Shown piece by piece: positions 9,133-18,204 of a DNA stretch of 64,000 nt. The stretch lies in contig JAKSBX010000279.1 in the NCBI GenBank assembly GCA_022360905.1, positions 1 through 64,000 on the forward strand, written 5' to 3'. The number at the start of each line of letters is the position of its first letter. Position 1 is the stretch's first letter. This stretch comes from Chromatiales bacterium (GTDB taxonomy: Bacteria > Pseudomonadota > Gammaproteobacteria > Chromatiales > Chromatiaceae). The notes beneath the pieces are model-generated. The model was not told the origin of the DNA. It did no database searches and saw only the letters and a list, made by a program, of their open reading frames with translations. Position numbers and translations under genes: made by a program.

Positions 9133-9365
9133 TGTTATCAGCGATCCGCGATTATCTGCAGCAGCGGGGCGAGGCATCACTGGCCGATATCTCCCGGCAT
9201 CTGGATGCGGATGCCGATGCGGTGCGGGGTATGCTCGAGCAGTGGGAGCGAAAAGGTCGGGTGGAGCGTCGCAAGGTGAAGGCGGAGTGCGGTTCCAGTT
9301 GCAATCGATGTGATCCACAGGCGATGGAGTTGTACGTCTGGCGAGGTGGAAAGCGCCCCTACTGA
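9132..9365 (+). CDS. feoC: FeoC-like winged-helix protein with Cys cluster
   Basis: This 77-residue protein has the FeoC layout: an N-terminal winged helix (ASLADISRHLDADADAVRGM) and a C-terminal loop with three cysteines in CGSSCNRC. In Klebsiella and E. coli FeoC, a comparable cysteine-rich loop binds an iron-sulfur cluster, and FeoC protects FeoB from proteolysis or modulates its assembly. The ATG overlaps the feoB stop by one base. The family assignment is strong from context and pattern; the three-cysteine spacing suggests any cluster needs a fourth ligand from elsewhere. Confidence 0.9.
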   Translation: MLSAIRDYLQQRGEASLADISRHLDADADAVRGMLEQWERKGRVERRKVKAECGSSCNRCDPQAMELYVWRGGKRPY

Positions 9366-9410
9366 TAGAGAGTTTTAAAGCGTGGAATACCCCGCATCCT
9401 GCCTAAAGAG

Positions 9411-9428
9411 ATTTGCGTTTATTTGTGG
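9411..9428. repeat. Solitary copy of the CCGCAAATRAACGC-type intergenic repeat
   Basis: Read on the - strand these 18 bases are a near copy (CCACAAATAAACGC core) of a motif found as an inverted pair at 35161-35257 and again near 26525. It lies between the convergent feoC and SPOR genes. Function is unknown. Confidence 0.5.
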
Positions 9429-9438
9429 ACTAAATAAC

Positions 9439-10026
9439 TTACTCTTTCAGCTTGATCACAAGGCTGGTAATGCCGTTCTGTTTAGCCAGTTTACGGGCAC
9501 TGTTGAGCTGCGACTGTGAGCGGTAGGGTCCACTTCGTACCCGGTGGTAGGTATCCCGGTTGTTGATGCTGACTCGCTGAATTTCGGCTTCGATACCGAT
9601 CAGCGCCAGCCTGGCTTTGAGACGGTCCGCATCCTGATGTTTTCGAAATGAGCCCATCTGCAGGATGTAGCCCCCATTGCTGCGCTCGCGGCTTGCCTGG
9701 CGGTTTTCACTTGGGCTGGGTCTGCGCGGTGTGGCCGGTGGTTCGGGAGTAACGATCTCCTCATCGGGAATCACCACCTCCATCTCGGGCAGGATGGTGT
9801 AGAACTCGAAGTTGGGTTTCGGCGCCGTCTGTTGAGGCTCCCTGTTCTGCTGTGGCTTGGTGGCAATGCCGGGTATCTCATGGCTTCTGAGTCCCGGGCT
9901 CAATTGCAGCCAGGCGAGTCCCGCCAGAAACAGACCGGCCACCAGGCCGCCGAAAAAGAACAGTCCATGACTGCAGCTGACCGGGCGCTTTTTCTTGCTG
10001 CCCGCTCGGTGTTTATAGTCCGCCAT
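9439..10026 (-). CDS. SPOR-domain inner-membrane protein (FtsN/DamX-like architecture)
   Basis: The 195-residue protein has a short basic cytoplasmic tail (residues 1-20), one transmembrane helix (about 22-44), a Pro/Glu-rich linker, and a C-terminal SPOR domain (about 118-195) beginning YILQMGSFRKHQDADRLKARL. SPOR domains bind septal peptidoglycan lacking stem peptides. It starts 5 nt after the argS stop, the common argS-SPOR arrangement in gammaproteobacteria, and is probably cotranscribed with argS. A role in division or cell-wall metabolism is likely; calling it FtsN itself would be overreach. Confidence 0.9.
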   Translation of the reverse strand: MADYKHRAGSKKKRPVSCSHGLFFFGGLVAGLFLAGLAWLQLSPGLRSHEIPGIATKPQQNREPQQTAPKPNFEFYTILPEMEVVIPDEEIVTPEPPATPRRPSPSENRQASRERSNGGYILQMGSFRKHQDADRLKARLALIGIEAEIQRVSINNRDTYHRVRSGPYRSQSQLNSARKLAKQNGITSLVIKLKE

Positions 10027-10031
10027 GGCTG

Positions 10032-11792
10032 CTACATCTTCTCGGGTGCGGAGACACCCAGCAGGCCGAGGCCGTTGCGTATCACCTGACGGGTTGCCAG
10101 GATCAGCTGCAAGCGGGCATCGCGCAGCTTGGCATCCTCAACCAGAAACTTGTGGGCGTTGTAATAGGTGTGGAAGTCGGTGGCCAGGTCCCGCAGATAG
10201 TGGGTCAGCTGGTGAGGCTCTTCGTTCAGGGCTGAGAGCTCCAGCGCTTCCGGATATTTGGCCAGGTTGGTCAGCAGGGCCTCTTCCTGGGATTCGCCGA
10301 GACAGGCGTAATCGATCGCATTGGCGTCACTGGCGATGGTGATCTGCTGTTCAGCCGCCTGCTGTAGCACACTGCAGATACGGGCATGGGCATATTGCAC
10401 GTAGTAGACCGGATTGTCGTTGGACTGGGATTTGGCCAGATCCAGATCGAAATCCATATGCTGCTCACATTTGCGCATCACATAGAAAAAGCGGGCTGCA
10501 TCGGCGCCTACCTCTTTACGCAGCTCCCTCAGGGTGACGAACTCGCCGGAGCGGGTCGACATCTGCACCTTCTCACCACCCCGGTAGAGAATGGCGAACT
10601 GCACCAGCAGCACGTCGAGTTTGTCTGCATCCTCACCCAGTGCCTGCAGAGCCGCCTTGACCCTCGGCACATAGCCATGGTGATCCGCCCCCCAGACATC
10701 GATAACCCGCTCGAAACCCCGCTGCAGTTTATCCAGGTGGTAGGCGATATCCGATGCGAAGTAGGTGGTCTGGCCGTTGTCCCGCACCACGACCCGGTCT
10801 TTTTCATCACCGAAATCGGTCGAGCGGAACCAGAGGGCGCCACCTTTTTCATAGAGGTGTCCGCTGTTGCGCAGCCGCTCGATCACCTGGTTCACCGCGC
10901 CGGACTCCATCAGGCTGCGTTCGGAGTACCACTCCTCATAGTTGACCCCAAACAGGGAGAGGTCGTCGCGGATATCGTCGAGAATGGTGTTCAGCCCCAG
11001 CTCGAAGACGAACCGGTAGCGATTGTCCCCCAGCAGCTTTTTCGCCTGCTGGATCAGGCCGTCGATATGGGCCTCCTTGTCGCCACCGTCGGGCTCGTCA
11101 GCGGGTACGCCCTCAAACAGGGTCTCTGCCGCGACTTTGTAATCCTCGCTGTGATCTCGGTGGAGAGTGGCGGCGATATCCCACACATAGTCTCCCTTGT
11201 AGCCATTGGCAGGGAAGGTCAGGCTCTCGTCACACAGCTCCAGATAACGCAGCCAGACCGAGGTGGCGAGGATATCCATCTGTCGCCCTGCATCGTTGAC
11301 GTAATATTCCCGGTGTACCTGATAACCCACCGCTTCAAGCAGGTCGGCGACCACGGATCCATAGGCGGCCCCTCGGCCATGCCCCACATGTAGCGGGCCG
11401 GTGGGATTGGCAGAAACATATTCGACTTGGACCTTTTTGCCTGCCCCCAGGTCGCTGCGGCCATAGCGGTCGGCCTGGCTGATGATGGTGGGAATCAGGC
11501 TGTGATAAGCACTTGATGAGAGTGTGAAATTGATAAATCCGGGCCCGGCGATATCGCACTTTTCGACCAGCTCGGAGGCAGGCAGGGCATCGATGATAGC
11601 TTGTGCCAGCTCTCGGGGGTTTTTGCCCGCAGGTTTGGCCAGCACCAGTGCTGCATTGGTGGCAAAATCACCATGCTTGCTGTCTCTCGCCCGTTCAATT
11701 TTGGGCGCCGTCAGGGAATCGGACGGTATCATGTCCTGGGCGGCGAGTTGCTGCAGCGCCGTGACTACCAATTGCTCGATTTGCTTCTTCAT
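10032..11792 (-). CDS. argS: Arginyl-tRNA synthetase
   Basis: This class I aminoacyl-tRNA synthetase charges tRNA-Arg. The HIGH-type signature appears as [18 protein letters not shown] in the first quarter, preceded by the N-terminal Add1-type tRNA-recognition domain. The KMSKS position is degenerate ([12 protein letters not shown]), as is normal for ArgS. The C-terminal anticodon-binding domain (DALR) ends with [15 protein letters not shown] chose ATG at 11792 (586 residues), which aligns with known N-termini; an upstream in-frame GTG at 11813 would add seven residues. Cotranscribed with the SPOR gene. Confidence 0.97.
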   Translation of the reverse strand: MKKQIEQLVVTALQQLAAQDMIPSDSLTAPKIERARDSKHGDFATNAALVLAKPAGKNPRELAQAIIDALPASELVEKCDIAGPGFINFTLSSSAYHSLIPTIISQADRYGRSDLGAGKKVQVEYVSANPTGPLHVGHGRGAAYGSVVADLLEAVGYQVHREYYVNDAGRQMDILATSVWLRYLELCDESLTFPANGYKGDYVWDIAATLHRDHSEDYKVAAETLFEGVPADEPDGGDKEAHIDGLIQQAKKLLGDNRYRFVFELGLNTILDDIRDDLSLFGVNYEEWYSERSLMESGAVNQVIERLRNSGHLYEKGGALWFRSTDFGDEKDRVVVRDNGQTTYFASDIAYHLDKLQRGFERVIDVWGADHHGYVPRVKAALQALGEDADKLDVLLVQFAILYRGGEKVQMSTRSGEFVTLRELRKEVGADAARFFYVMRKCEQHMDFDLDLAKSQSNDNPVYYVQYAHARICSVLQQAAEQQITIASDANAIDYACLGESQEEALLTNLAKYPEALELSALNEEPHQLTHYLRDLATDFHTYYNAHKFLVEDAKLRDARLQLILATRQVIRNGLGLLGVSAPEKM

Positions 11793-11871
11793 TTCAGATA
11801 TCGGATTAACCACTTTCAGAGGCGGGCAAGGATACCAGGATTTGGCCTGTTCGTGGGAGATTCGCCGGAAT

Positions 11872-11912
11872 TTGTTTCATTTCGAGACATTGTCGAAAAA
11901 AGGCTGAAACAA
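11872..11912. repeat. Imperfect hairpin upstream of argS
   Basis: TTGTTTCA (11872-11879) pairs with TGAAACAA (11905-11912), and inside it TTTCGA (11880-11885) pairs with TCGAAA (11893-11898). It lies in the 250-nt gap between the divergent argS and PilZ genes, so it could be an operator or 5' leader structure of argS. No function is established. Confidence 0.35.
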
Positions 11913-12062
11913 GGGGTTTACACCTGCTAAAAGCGCTGATGACAGGTCTGCTGCAAGCTGAAAAGTGTAAGGATTTCAGGTCAGAAAGGCTTCATCCCCT
12001 CGTCACACGTTAGTCATATTGGCTACCTACACTTCGTTTACCAAGATATCAAGGAAACGAAA

Positions 12063-12416
12063 ATGCCAGTTGAGAAACGATACAGTAAGCGCTATCCGAT
12101 GGATGGCGACGTCTATATCCGCTACAGAAAACAGCGGTTATTTCCGGCAAAGGCGGTGAATTGCTCTGTGCAGGGGATCTTCCTGCGTACCGAGAGCCTG
12201 ACCATGCTGACCGGGGCTCTGGTTGAACTGGAAATCTATCGCGGCGGTCGTCAGTGGTCGATCATGGGCGTGGTTACCCACACCCAGCACGATGGCGTCG
12301 GGGTGATGTTCTGGAAACCCCAGTCAGAGCTCTATGAGTCGGTGATTGCCGAGGCTTCGAACCTCGGAAGAATCGCCACCGTGCCTCAGTCCACCCCAGT
12401 GGATGTTCATCCCTAA
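12063..12416 (+). CDS. PilZ domain protein (c-di-GMP receptor candidate)
   Basis: This 117-residue single-domain protein carries both halves of the PilZ c-di-GMP-binding signature: RYSKR near residues 6-10 (RxxxR) and NCSVQG about 30 residues later (D/NxSxxG). Beta-strands with GALVELEIY and VGVMFW follow, as in the PilZ barrel. It has no enzymatic or transmembrane part, so it probably relays c-di-GMP level to a partner. ATG follows AAGGAAACGAAA. It stands just before phoB but is separated by 165 nt containing a Pho box, so it is not obviously part of the Pho regulon. Confidence 0.87.
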   Translation: MPVEKRYSKRYPMDGDVYIRYRKQRLFPAKAVNCSVQGIFLRTESLTMLTGALVELEIYRGGRQWSIMGVVTHTQHDGVGVMFWKPQSELYESVIAEASNLGRIATVPQSTPVDVHP

Positions 12417-12524
12417 CGAACCTCTGAACAAATCATGAACCGACATCTTCAGAGGTTCCTAAATTGATGAAGCTTCCAACCTGTTCACAAACACATGGAG
12501 TGTCTGATGAAATCCACTGGCCGG

Positions 12525-12542
12525 TTGTCATCTCCATGTAAC
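12525..12542 (+). promoter_or_regulatory. Pho box upstream of phoB
   Basis: Two 7-mers in the Pho-box pattern, TTGTCAT (12525-12531) and ATGTAAC (12536-12542), are separated by 4 nt, giving the 11-bp repeat that PhoB dimers bind. It ends 39 nt before the phoB start, fitting autoregulation of phoB as known in E. coli. Confidence 0.75.
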
Positions 12543-12581
12543 AAACCTCCTGTTTAATAAGGCGCTAAATATTGGCAGCCT

Positions 12582-13286
12582 ATGGACACGGAGATGACAA
12601 TCCCAAGAATACTTGCAGTAGACGACGAACCGGCGGTTGGCGAGATGCTGCGTTTCATCCTGGAGCAGGATGGTTTTCAGGCGGATTTCGCAGAAGATGC
12701 GACCCAGGCGATCAGTCAGATCAAAAAGTCCCGACCCGATTTAATCCTGCTGGATTGGATGCTGCCTGGGATGAGCGGCGTCGAACTGGCTGGTCGTTTG
12801 AAAAAAGACCGTGAGACCGAGTCGATACCGATCATCATGCTCACCGCAAAAGGTGAGGAGAACGACAAGGTCACCGGGCTGGATATCGGTGCCGAAGACT
12901 ACGTCACCAAGCCATTCTCCGCGCGGGAACTGCTGGCCAGAATCCGCTCCATCCTGCGGCGGGTATCACCCCTGCTGGCCGGGGAGGTGCTGGACTGCGG
13001 CGGTCTGCAGCTCGATCCGGTCAGCCATCGGGTCACCTCCGATGAGGATGTGATCGAGCTGGGCCCTACCGAGTTCCGCCTGCTGCACTACTTCATGACT
13101 CACCGGGAGCGGGTATTCTCCCGCAGTCAATTGCTCGACCGGGTCTGGGGAACCAACGTCTATATCGAAGAACGCACCGTCGATGTGCATATCCGGCGTC
13201 TGCGCAAGGCGCTCGAACCCTCCGGTAAAGAGAGGCTGCTACAGACTGTTCGGGGTGCGGGCTACCGCTTTTCCGACAAGCTCTAA
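12582..13286 (+). CDS. phoB: Phosphate regulon response regulator PhoB
   Basis: This OmpR-family regulator activates phosphate-starvation genes by binding Pho boxes. The N-terminal receiver domain has the acidic pair DDE near residue 14, the phosphoacceptor Asp in [10 protein letters not shown], Thr in MLTAKG, and Lys in [10 protein letters not shown]. The C-terminal winged helix starts about residue 135 (LDPVSHRVT) and ends [14 protein letters not shown] at 12582 is used; an in-frame ATG at 12594 is an equally plausible start. No phoR follows, which is unusual. Its position directly before pstS strongly supports PhoB over other OmpR-type regulators. Confidence 0.93.
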   Translation: MDTEMTIPRILAVDDEPAVGEMLRFILEQDGFQADFAEDATQAISQIKKSRPDLILLDWMLPGMSGVELAGRLKKDRETESIPIIMLTAKGEENDKVTGLDIGAEDYVTKPFSARELLARIRSILRRVSPLLAGEVLDCGGLQLDPVSHRVTSDEDVIELGPTEFRLLHYFMTHRERVFSRSQLLDRVWGTNVYIEERTVDVHIRRLRKALEPSGKERLLQTVRGAGYRFSDKL

Positions 13287-13378
13287 CCGCTCTGCCTATT
13301 CTCGTAAATCAAGGATGTCTCGCCTTACTCAATCTGAATCGTACGCTTTTCTGCAAGGATGGCGGGGGGTGAGTGTGA

Positions 13379-13418
13379 CTGTAACAAAACTGTCATCTAA
13401 ATCTCATCCAGTATTCAT
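13379..13418 (+). promoter_or_regulatory. Tandem Pho box array of the pst promoter
   Basis: Four 7-mers in strict 11-bp register: CTGTAAC (13379), CTGTCAT (13390), ATCTCAT (13401) and TATTCAT (13412). The first two are near-perfect PhoB half-sites; the last sits where a -35 would be, as in PhoB-dependent promoters. A possible -10 TATGCT is at 13429-13434. Confidence 0.88.
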
Positions 13419-13428
13419 CTTGCACGCC

Positions 13429-13434
13429 TATGCT
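13429..13434 (+). promoter_or_regulatory. Candidate -10 element of the pstS promoter
   Basis: TATGCT lies 10 nt after the last Pho half-site, the spacing expected when PhoB replaces -35 recognition by sigma70. Only four of six bases match TATAAT. Confidence 0.5.
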
Positions 13435-13499
13435 CTGCACACCCAATAAAACGTCAAACCCATTTTATTGACAAAATTCTCGTTAAGGAGAGAAATATT

Positions 13500-14543
13500 A
13501 TGAAGAAGCTGATTTCAGCAGCGGTCGCACTTTCGCTGACCGGTTTTGTGAGCATGGCCTCAGCCCGCGACTACATCAGCGTAGTCGGTTCCTCGACCGT
13601 ATATCCATTTGCTACCGTGGTTGCTGAGCAGTTCGGCAAAACCACCAAGTTCAAAACTCCGAAGATCGAATCGACCGGTTCCGGTGGTGGTTTGAAACTC
13701 TTCTGCGCCGGTGTCGGTGTCGAGCATCCTGATATCACCAACGCTTCCCGTCGCATCAAGAAGTCTGAAGTTGAGCGCTGCGCGGGTAACGGCATCAACG
13801 ATATCATCGAAGTCAAAGTCGGTTACGACGGTATCGCGCTGGCCAACTCGAAGAAAGCGCCTCAGTTCAAAGTGACCCGTAAGGACATCTTCCTGGCCCT
13901 GGCCAAAGAGGTTCCGGATCCTAAGGATCCCATGAGCGGCAAGTTGGTCGCCAACCCCTACATGACCTGGAAAGATGTGAACAAGGATCTGCCTGACATG
14001 GCGATCGAAGTTCTGGGTCCTCCTCCCACTTCCGGTACCCGTGACGCTTTCGCCGAACTGGCCATGGAAGGTGGCTGTAAGAAGATCGATTGGATCAAAG
14101 CCATGAAGAAGAAGGACAAAAAAGCTTATAAGGCGCTCTGCCACACCGTTCGTGAAGACGGCAAATACATCGAAGCCGGTGAGAACGACAACCTGATCGT
14201 GCAGAAACTGGAAGCCAACAAAGGCGCTCTGGGTGTATTCGGTTACAGTTTCCTGGATCAGAACTCCGACAAGGTTCAGGGCTCTTTGATCGACGGTGTT
14301 GCTCCGACTTTCGAACTGATTGCCGATGGCAGCTACCCGGTATCCCGTCCGCTCTACTTCTACGTGAAGAAAGCGCACATGGGCAAAATCCCCGGCATCA
14401 TTGAATACCTGGCTGAGTTCAGCAGCGATAAAGCCTGGGGCGAAGAGGGCTATCTGGCTGACAAGGGCCTGATCCCGATGCCTACTGAAGAGCGTAAAGC
14501 TTTCAAGAGCGACATCGAAGCGATGAAACCTCTGAAGCTCTAA
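13500..14543 (+). CDS. pstS: Periplasmic phosphate-binding protein PstS
   Basis: PstS captures phosphate for the PstCAB importer. The 347-residue protein has a signal peptide cut after SASA (about residue 22), then the PBP-like domain starting YISVVGSSTVYPFA, whose SSTVYP loop is the classic phosphate-binding turn. STGSGGGLKLFC and the later GPPPTSGTRDAF supply the other two ligand loops. It contains several Cys. Strong AAGGAG ribosome site and a Pho array upstream indicate high, starvation-induced expression. A hairpin follows before pstC, probably limiting read-through so PstS is made in excess. Confidence 0.95.
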   Translation: MKKLISAAVALSLTGFVSMASARDYISVVGSSTVYPFATVVAEQFGKTTKFKTPKIESTGSGGGLKLFCAGVGVEHPDITNASRRIKKSEVERCAGNGINDIIEVKVGYDGIALANSKKAPQFKVTRKDIFLALAKEVPDPKDPMSGKLVANPYMTWKDVNKDLPDMAIEVLGPPPTSGTRDAFAELAMEGGCKKIDWIKAMKKKDKKAYKALCHTVREDGKYIEAGENDNLIVQKLEANKGALGVFGYSFLDQNSDKVQGSLIDGVAPTFELIADGSYPVSRPLYFYVKKAHMGKIPGIIEYLAEFSSDKAWGEEGYLADKGLIPMPTEERKAFKSDIEAMKPLKL

Positions 14544-14567
14544 TGGGCTGAAGCTTTGGCTGCAAGG

Positions 14568-14604
14568 AGCGGCTGCTTGTGAAACGCAAGTAGCCGCTTT
14601 TTTT
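14568..14604 (+). terminator. Intercistronic hairpin between pstS and pstC
   Basis: The 13-nt arm at 14568-14580 (AGCGGCTGCTTGT) pairs with 14586-14598 (GCAAGTAGCCGCT) with one mismatch-tolerant junction, followed by T at 14598-14604. As a partial terminator or 3' stabiliser it would raise pstS mRNA over pstCAB. Confidence 0.82.
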
Positions 14605-14621
14605 CCGGGTAGTAAGAGAAG

Positions 14622-16004
14622 ATGCACACCTCCACACTGATTATTCTGTTATTGGGCCTGATGTCACTGGCCTACTACTTCGGGCGTAAACGATCTCTCA
14701 GTATTGTTGGGGGAAAGATACGCGATCTTCACTCCCTGCCCTCCTATTACGGATTGCAGACCGCCATGTGGTGCGGCATTCCGGCACTGATTCTGTTGTC
14801 GCTCTGGATCTCATTTGAAGAGACTGTGGTCACCGGCATGGTGGTCGAGTCGCTTCCTGAGGAGGTGCAGAGCTTACCCCCGGAACGTCTTGATCTGGTG
14901 CTCAATGACGTTCGCAACCTGTCGAAAGGCGACATCGTCTCCTCCACTGTGGATCAGACCATGCAGCAGGCGGCAGACCACTACAGCAGCCTGATGGACA
15001 TCAGTCACATGGCGCTGTTCGTGGTAGCGCTGAGTGTGGCGATTCTGGCAGGCCTGTGGGCGCAGCGCACCATCACCCGCGAGCAGAGGGCGCGCAACCG
15101 GGTGGAAAAAGCGATCAACTTTTTCCTGCTCTCAAGCTCCACGCTGGCGATCTTTACCACCATCGGCATCGTGCTGTCGGTGCTGTTTGAGTCGGTGAGA
15201 TTCTTTCAGCAGATCCCGGTCACTGAATTTCTGTTTGGTCTGGAGTGGTCGCCGCAGACCGCGATTCGGCCTGACCAGGTGGGTTCCTCCGGGGTGTTCG
15301 GTTCTGTGCCCCTATTCGCAGGCACCATGCTGATCACCCTGATCGCGATGATCGTGGCGGTACCGATCGGTCTGATGTCGGCGATCTACATGGCGGAATA
15401 TGCAGGTAAACGCTTTCGTACCCTGGCCAAGCCTGTGCTGGAAGTGTTGGCCGGTATTCCTACCGTGGTCTACGGTTTCTTCGCTGCGTTGACCGTGGCC
15501 CCCTTCTTCCGAGACATGGGTAGCAATATCGGTTTGACCGTCTCCTCCGAGTCGGCGCTGGCTGCCGGTGTGGTGATGGGCATCATGATCATCCCGTTCG
15601 TTTCGTCCCTCTCGGACGATGTGATCAATGCGGTTCCCCAGGCGATGCGTGACGGCGCCTACGGCCTGGGCGCCACCCGTTCCGAGACCATCCGCAATGT
15701 GATCATCCCGGCGGCCTTGCCGGGTATCGTCGGTGGTGTACTGCTGGCCGTCTCCCGGGCGATCGGTGAGACCATGATCGTGGTGATGGCCGCCGGTCTC
15801 TCCGCCAACCTCAGCGCCAACCCACTCGAAGCGGTGACCACGGTAACCGTGCAGATCGTCACCTTGTTGGTGGGGGACCAGGAGTTCGACAGCGCCAAGA
15901 CTCTGGCCGCCTTTGCCCTGGCGCTGGTGCTGTTTGTCATCACTCTGGCGCTCAATATGATTGCCCTGCACATCGTACGCAAGTATCGGGAACAGTATGA
16001 ATAA
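14622..16004 (+). CDS. pstC: Phosphate ABC transporter permease PstC
   Basis: This is one of two membrane subunits of the phosphate importer. At 460 residues it is about 140 longer than E. coli PstC. The extra N-terminal part has two membrane helices (about 3-20 and 47-65), then a soluble loop of some 70 residues and a third helix (near 130). The core permease domain begins at FGSVPLFAGTMLITLIAM and contains the EAA-like loop DGAYGLGATRSETIRNVIIPAALPGIVGGV, which contacts PstB. Extended PstC proteins occur in several gammaproteobacteria. It overlaps pstA by 8 nt. Confidence 0.93.
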   Translation: MHTSTLIILLLGLMSLAYYFGRKRSLSIVGGKIRDLHSLPSYYGLQTAMWCGIPALILLSLWISFEETVVTGMVVESLPEEVQSLPPERLDLVLNDVRNLSKGDIVSSTVDQTMQQAADHYSSLMDISHMALFVVALSVAILAGLWAQRTITREQRARNRVEKAINFFLLSSSTLAIFTTIGIVLSVLFESVRFFQQIPVTEFLFGLEWSPQTAIRPDQVGSSGVFGSVPLFAGTMLITLIAMIVAVPIGLMSAIYMAEYAGKRFRTLAKPVLEVLAGIPTVVYGFFAALTVAPFFRDMGSNIGLTVSSESALAAGVVMGIMIIPFVSSLSDDVINAVPQAMRDGAYGLGATRSETIRNVIIPAALPGIVGGVLLAVSRAIGETMIVVMAAGLSANLSANPLEAVTTVTVQIVTLLVGDQEFDSAKTLAAFALALVLFVITLALNMIALHIVRKYREQYE

Positions 16005-17292
16005 TCAGCAGCAACATCAAAAGACCATGGAGCGGGTGCAGCAGGGGCTGGAGCGCCGTTATCGTAAGGAGAGACATTTCCGCTGGCTTGGTCTGAGCGC
16101 GATCATTCTCGGGCTGGTATTTGTCTCGTTTCTCTTTATCACCATCATCTCCAACGGCTATACCGCGTTTCAGCAGACCTATGTGAAGCTGGATGTGTTT
16201 TACGACCCGGAGAAGATCGCGCCGATTGGCGAAACCGACCCGGAAGTGTTGTCACGAGCCAACTACGGCGGTTTGATCAAGGCCTCGATGCGGCAGATGT
16301 TTCCTGAGGTGACCAATCGTCGCGAGAAGAAGGTGTTGTATGGCCTGATCAGTACCGGCGCCTCCTATGAACTCAGAAATGAAGTGATGAGCAATCCTGC
16401 CCTGATCGGCACCAAAGCTGAAGTCTGGGTGGTTGCCGATGACGATGTGGATATGCTGATCAAAGGGCATATCGATCTGCGTTTGCCGGAGAGTGATCGG
16501 CGCATCAAGGATAATCAGCTGGCCTGGATCCACGATCTTCAGGAACAAGAGCGGATTGAGAAACGTTTCAATACCACCTTCTTTTCGGCCGGGGACTCCC
16601 GGGAACCGGAACTGTCCGGTATCAAAGGTGCGGTAGCCGGTTCCTTTTTCACCTTGTTGATCTGTCTGGCGATCGCCTTTCCAGTGGGGGTCGCGGCGGC
16701 GGTCTACCTGGAGGAGTTTGCGCCGAAGAACCGCTGGACAGATCTGATCGAGGTGAATATCAACAACCTGGCTGCGGTTCCATCGATCGTCTTCGGTCTG
16801 TTGGGGCTAGCCGTGTTCATCAACTTTTTCGGCCTGCCCAGGTCGGTTCCCCTGGTTGGTGGGCTGGTATTGGCGCTGATGACGCTGCCGACGATTATTA
16901 TCGCCAGCCGTGCGGCACTTAAGTCGGTCCCTCCTTCGATCCGGGAGGCGGCACTTGGTATCGGGGCATCTCCCATGCAGACCATTACCCACCATGTGCT
17001 GCCCCTGGCACTGCCGGGCATGTTGACCGGCACCATCATCGGTATGGCTCAGGCCTTGGGTGAAACCGCGCCTTTGCTGATGATCGGCATGGTGGCCTTC
17101 ATTGTCGATATTCCGGGTAGTGTGATGGATCCATCGGCGGTACTGCCGGTGCAGATCTACCTCTGGGCGGACAGTCCGGAGCGTGCATTCGTGGAGCGAA
17201 CATCCGCAGCAATTATGGTACTGCTGGCCTTTCTCATCAGCATGAATCTGTTGGCGGTTTGGCTGAGAAAGAAATTTGAGCGTCGTTGGTAA
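15997..17292 (+). CDS. pstA: Phosphate ABC transporter permease PstA
   Basis: The second permease subunit, 431 residues with the chosen ATG at 15997 (E. coli PstA is 296). The longer N-terminus has one helix (about residues 30-50) and a roughly 150-residue soluble, probably periplasmic, insert before the core domain. The EAA-type loop reads REAALGIGASPMQTITHHVLPLALPGML. The start lies inside the last codons of pstC (ATGAATAA), so translation is coupled; an upstream in-frame start at 15961 is unlikely because it would overlap pstC much more. PstB follows 21 nt later. Confidence 0.93.
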   Translation: MNNQQQHQKTMERVQQGLERRYRKERHFRWLGLSAIILGLVFVSFLFITIISNGYTAFQQTYVKLDVFYDPEKIAPIGETDPEVLSRANYGGLIKASMRQMFPEVTNRREKKVLYGLISTGASYELRNEVMSNPALIGTKAEVWVVADDDVDMLIKGHIDLRLPESDRRIKDNQLAWIHDLQEQERIEKRFNTTFFSAGDSREPELSGIKGAVAGSFFTLLICLAIAFPVGVAAAVYLEEFAPKNRWTDLIEVNINNLAAVPSIVFGLLGLAVFINFFGLPRSVPLVGGLVLALMTLPTIIIASRAALKSVPPSIREAALGIGASPMQTITHHVLPLALPGMLTGTIIGMAQALGETAPLLMIGMVAFIVDIPGSVMDPSAVLPVQIYLWADSPERAFVERTSAAIMVLLAFLISMNLLAVWLRKKFERRW

Positions 17293-17313
17293 GTCGGCGT
17301 AAGTGAGGACATT

Positions 17314-18186
17314 GTGGAACAAGTGATGAATGATACAAGTGCCGCAAAAACAGGTTTAGAGACTGATACAGAAGCTGCGGTGAAACAAAACCAGAGTGCC
17401 GAAGGCACCGTGGGTGAGATCTATGTGGATGACCCGCGGATGACTTGTCGGAATGTGGATGTCTACTATGGTGAAAAGCAGGCGATCTTCGACGTCAGTC
17501 TGGATGTGGGCAAAAATCAGGTGATCTCGATGATTGGCCCCTCCGGTTGCGGCAAGTCCACCTTTCTGCGCTGTCTCAATCGGATGAATGACACCATCGA
17601 TATCTGCCGGGTTACCGGCCAGATCAAAATGGATGGTCAGGATATCTACGATGGTGGTTTGGACGTGGTGCCGCTGCGTGCCAGTGTCGGTATGGTATTC
17701 CAGAAGCCCAATCCGTTTCCAAAATCGATCTATGACAATATTGCCTATGGCCCAAGGATTCACGGACTCAGCGACGACAAACAGCACCTGGATTCGATTG
17801 TTGAAACCTCGCTGCAGAAAGCCGGCCTCTGGGCCGAGGTAAAGGATCGACTCGATCAGCCTGGCACCGGTCTCTCAGGCGGTCAGCAGCAGCGGCTCTG
17901 TATCGCCCGGGCAATCGCCGTCAGCCCTGAGGTCATTCTGATGGACGAACCCTGCTCGGCACTGGACCCGATCGCAACGGCAAAAATCGAGGAGCTGATC
18001 GATGAGTTGCGTGAGAACTTCACCATTGCGATCGTCACTCACTCCATGCAGCAGGCTGCCCGTGTCAGTCAGCGTACCGCCTATTTTCATTTGGGTAAGT
18101 TGATCGAGGTGGGGGAGACGGATCAGATCTTCACCTCACCAAGACACAAACTGACTGAAGACTACATCACCGGCCGTTTCGGCTAA
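17314..18186 (+). CDS. pstB: Phosphate ABC transporter ATPase PstB
   Basis: PstB powers phosphate import. The 290-residue protein has a 45-residue hydrophilic N-terminal extension, then the ABC domain: Walker [11 protein letters not shown]-loop [12 protein letters not shown] (typical of PstB), signature [14 protein letters not shown], Walker [14 protein letters not shown], and H-loop VTHSM. GTG at 17314 has AGGA just upstream; an internal ATG four codons on is possible. Part of the pstSCAB-phoU operon. Confidence 0.96.
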   Translation: MEQVMNDTSAAKTGLETDTEAAVKQNQSAEGTVGEIYVDDPRMTCRNVDVYYGEKQAIFDVSLDVGKNQVISMIGPSGCGKSTFLRCLNRMNDTIDICRVTGQIKMDGQDIYDGGLDVVPLRASVGMVFQKPNPFPKSIYDNIAYGPRIHGLSDDKQHLDSIVETSLQKAGLWAEVKDRLDQPGTGLSGGQQQRLCIARAIAVSPEVILMDEPCSALDPIATAKIEELIDELRENFTIAIVTHSMQQAARVSQRTAYFHLGKLIEVGETDQIFTSPRHKLTEDYITGRFG

Positions 18187-18204
18187 TGCCAGGGTGGATC
18201 TGCA

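Noticed and set aside
10386..11393. 335-codon + strand ORF antisense to argS
   Set aside because: argS is fully supported by motifs; long antisense frames are common in such codon-biased genes.
13560..14627. 355-codon - strand ORF antisense to pstS
   Set aside because: pstS has signal peptide, Pho array and ribosome site; antisense frame shows none.
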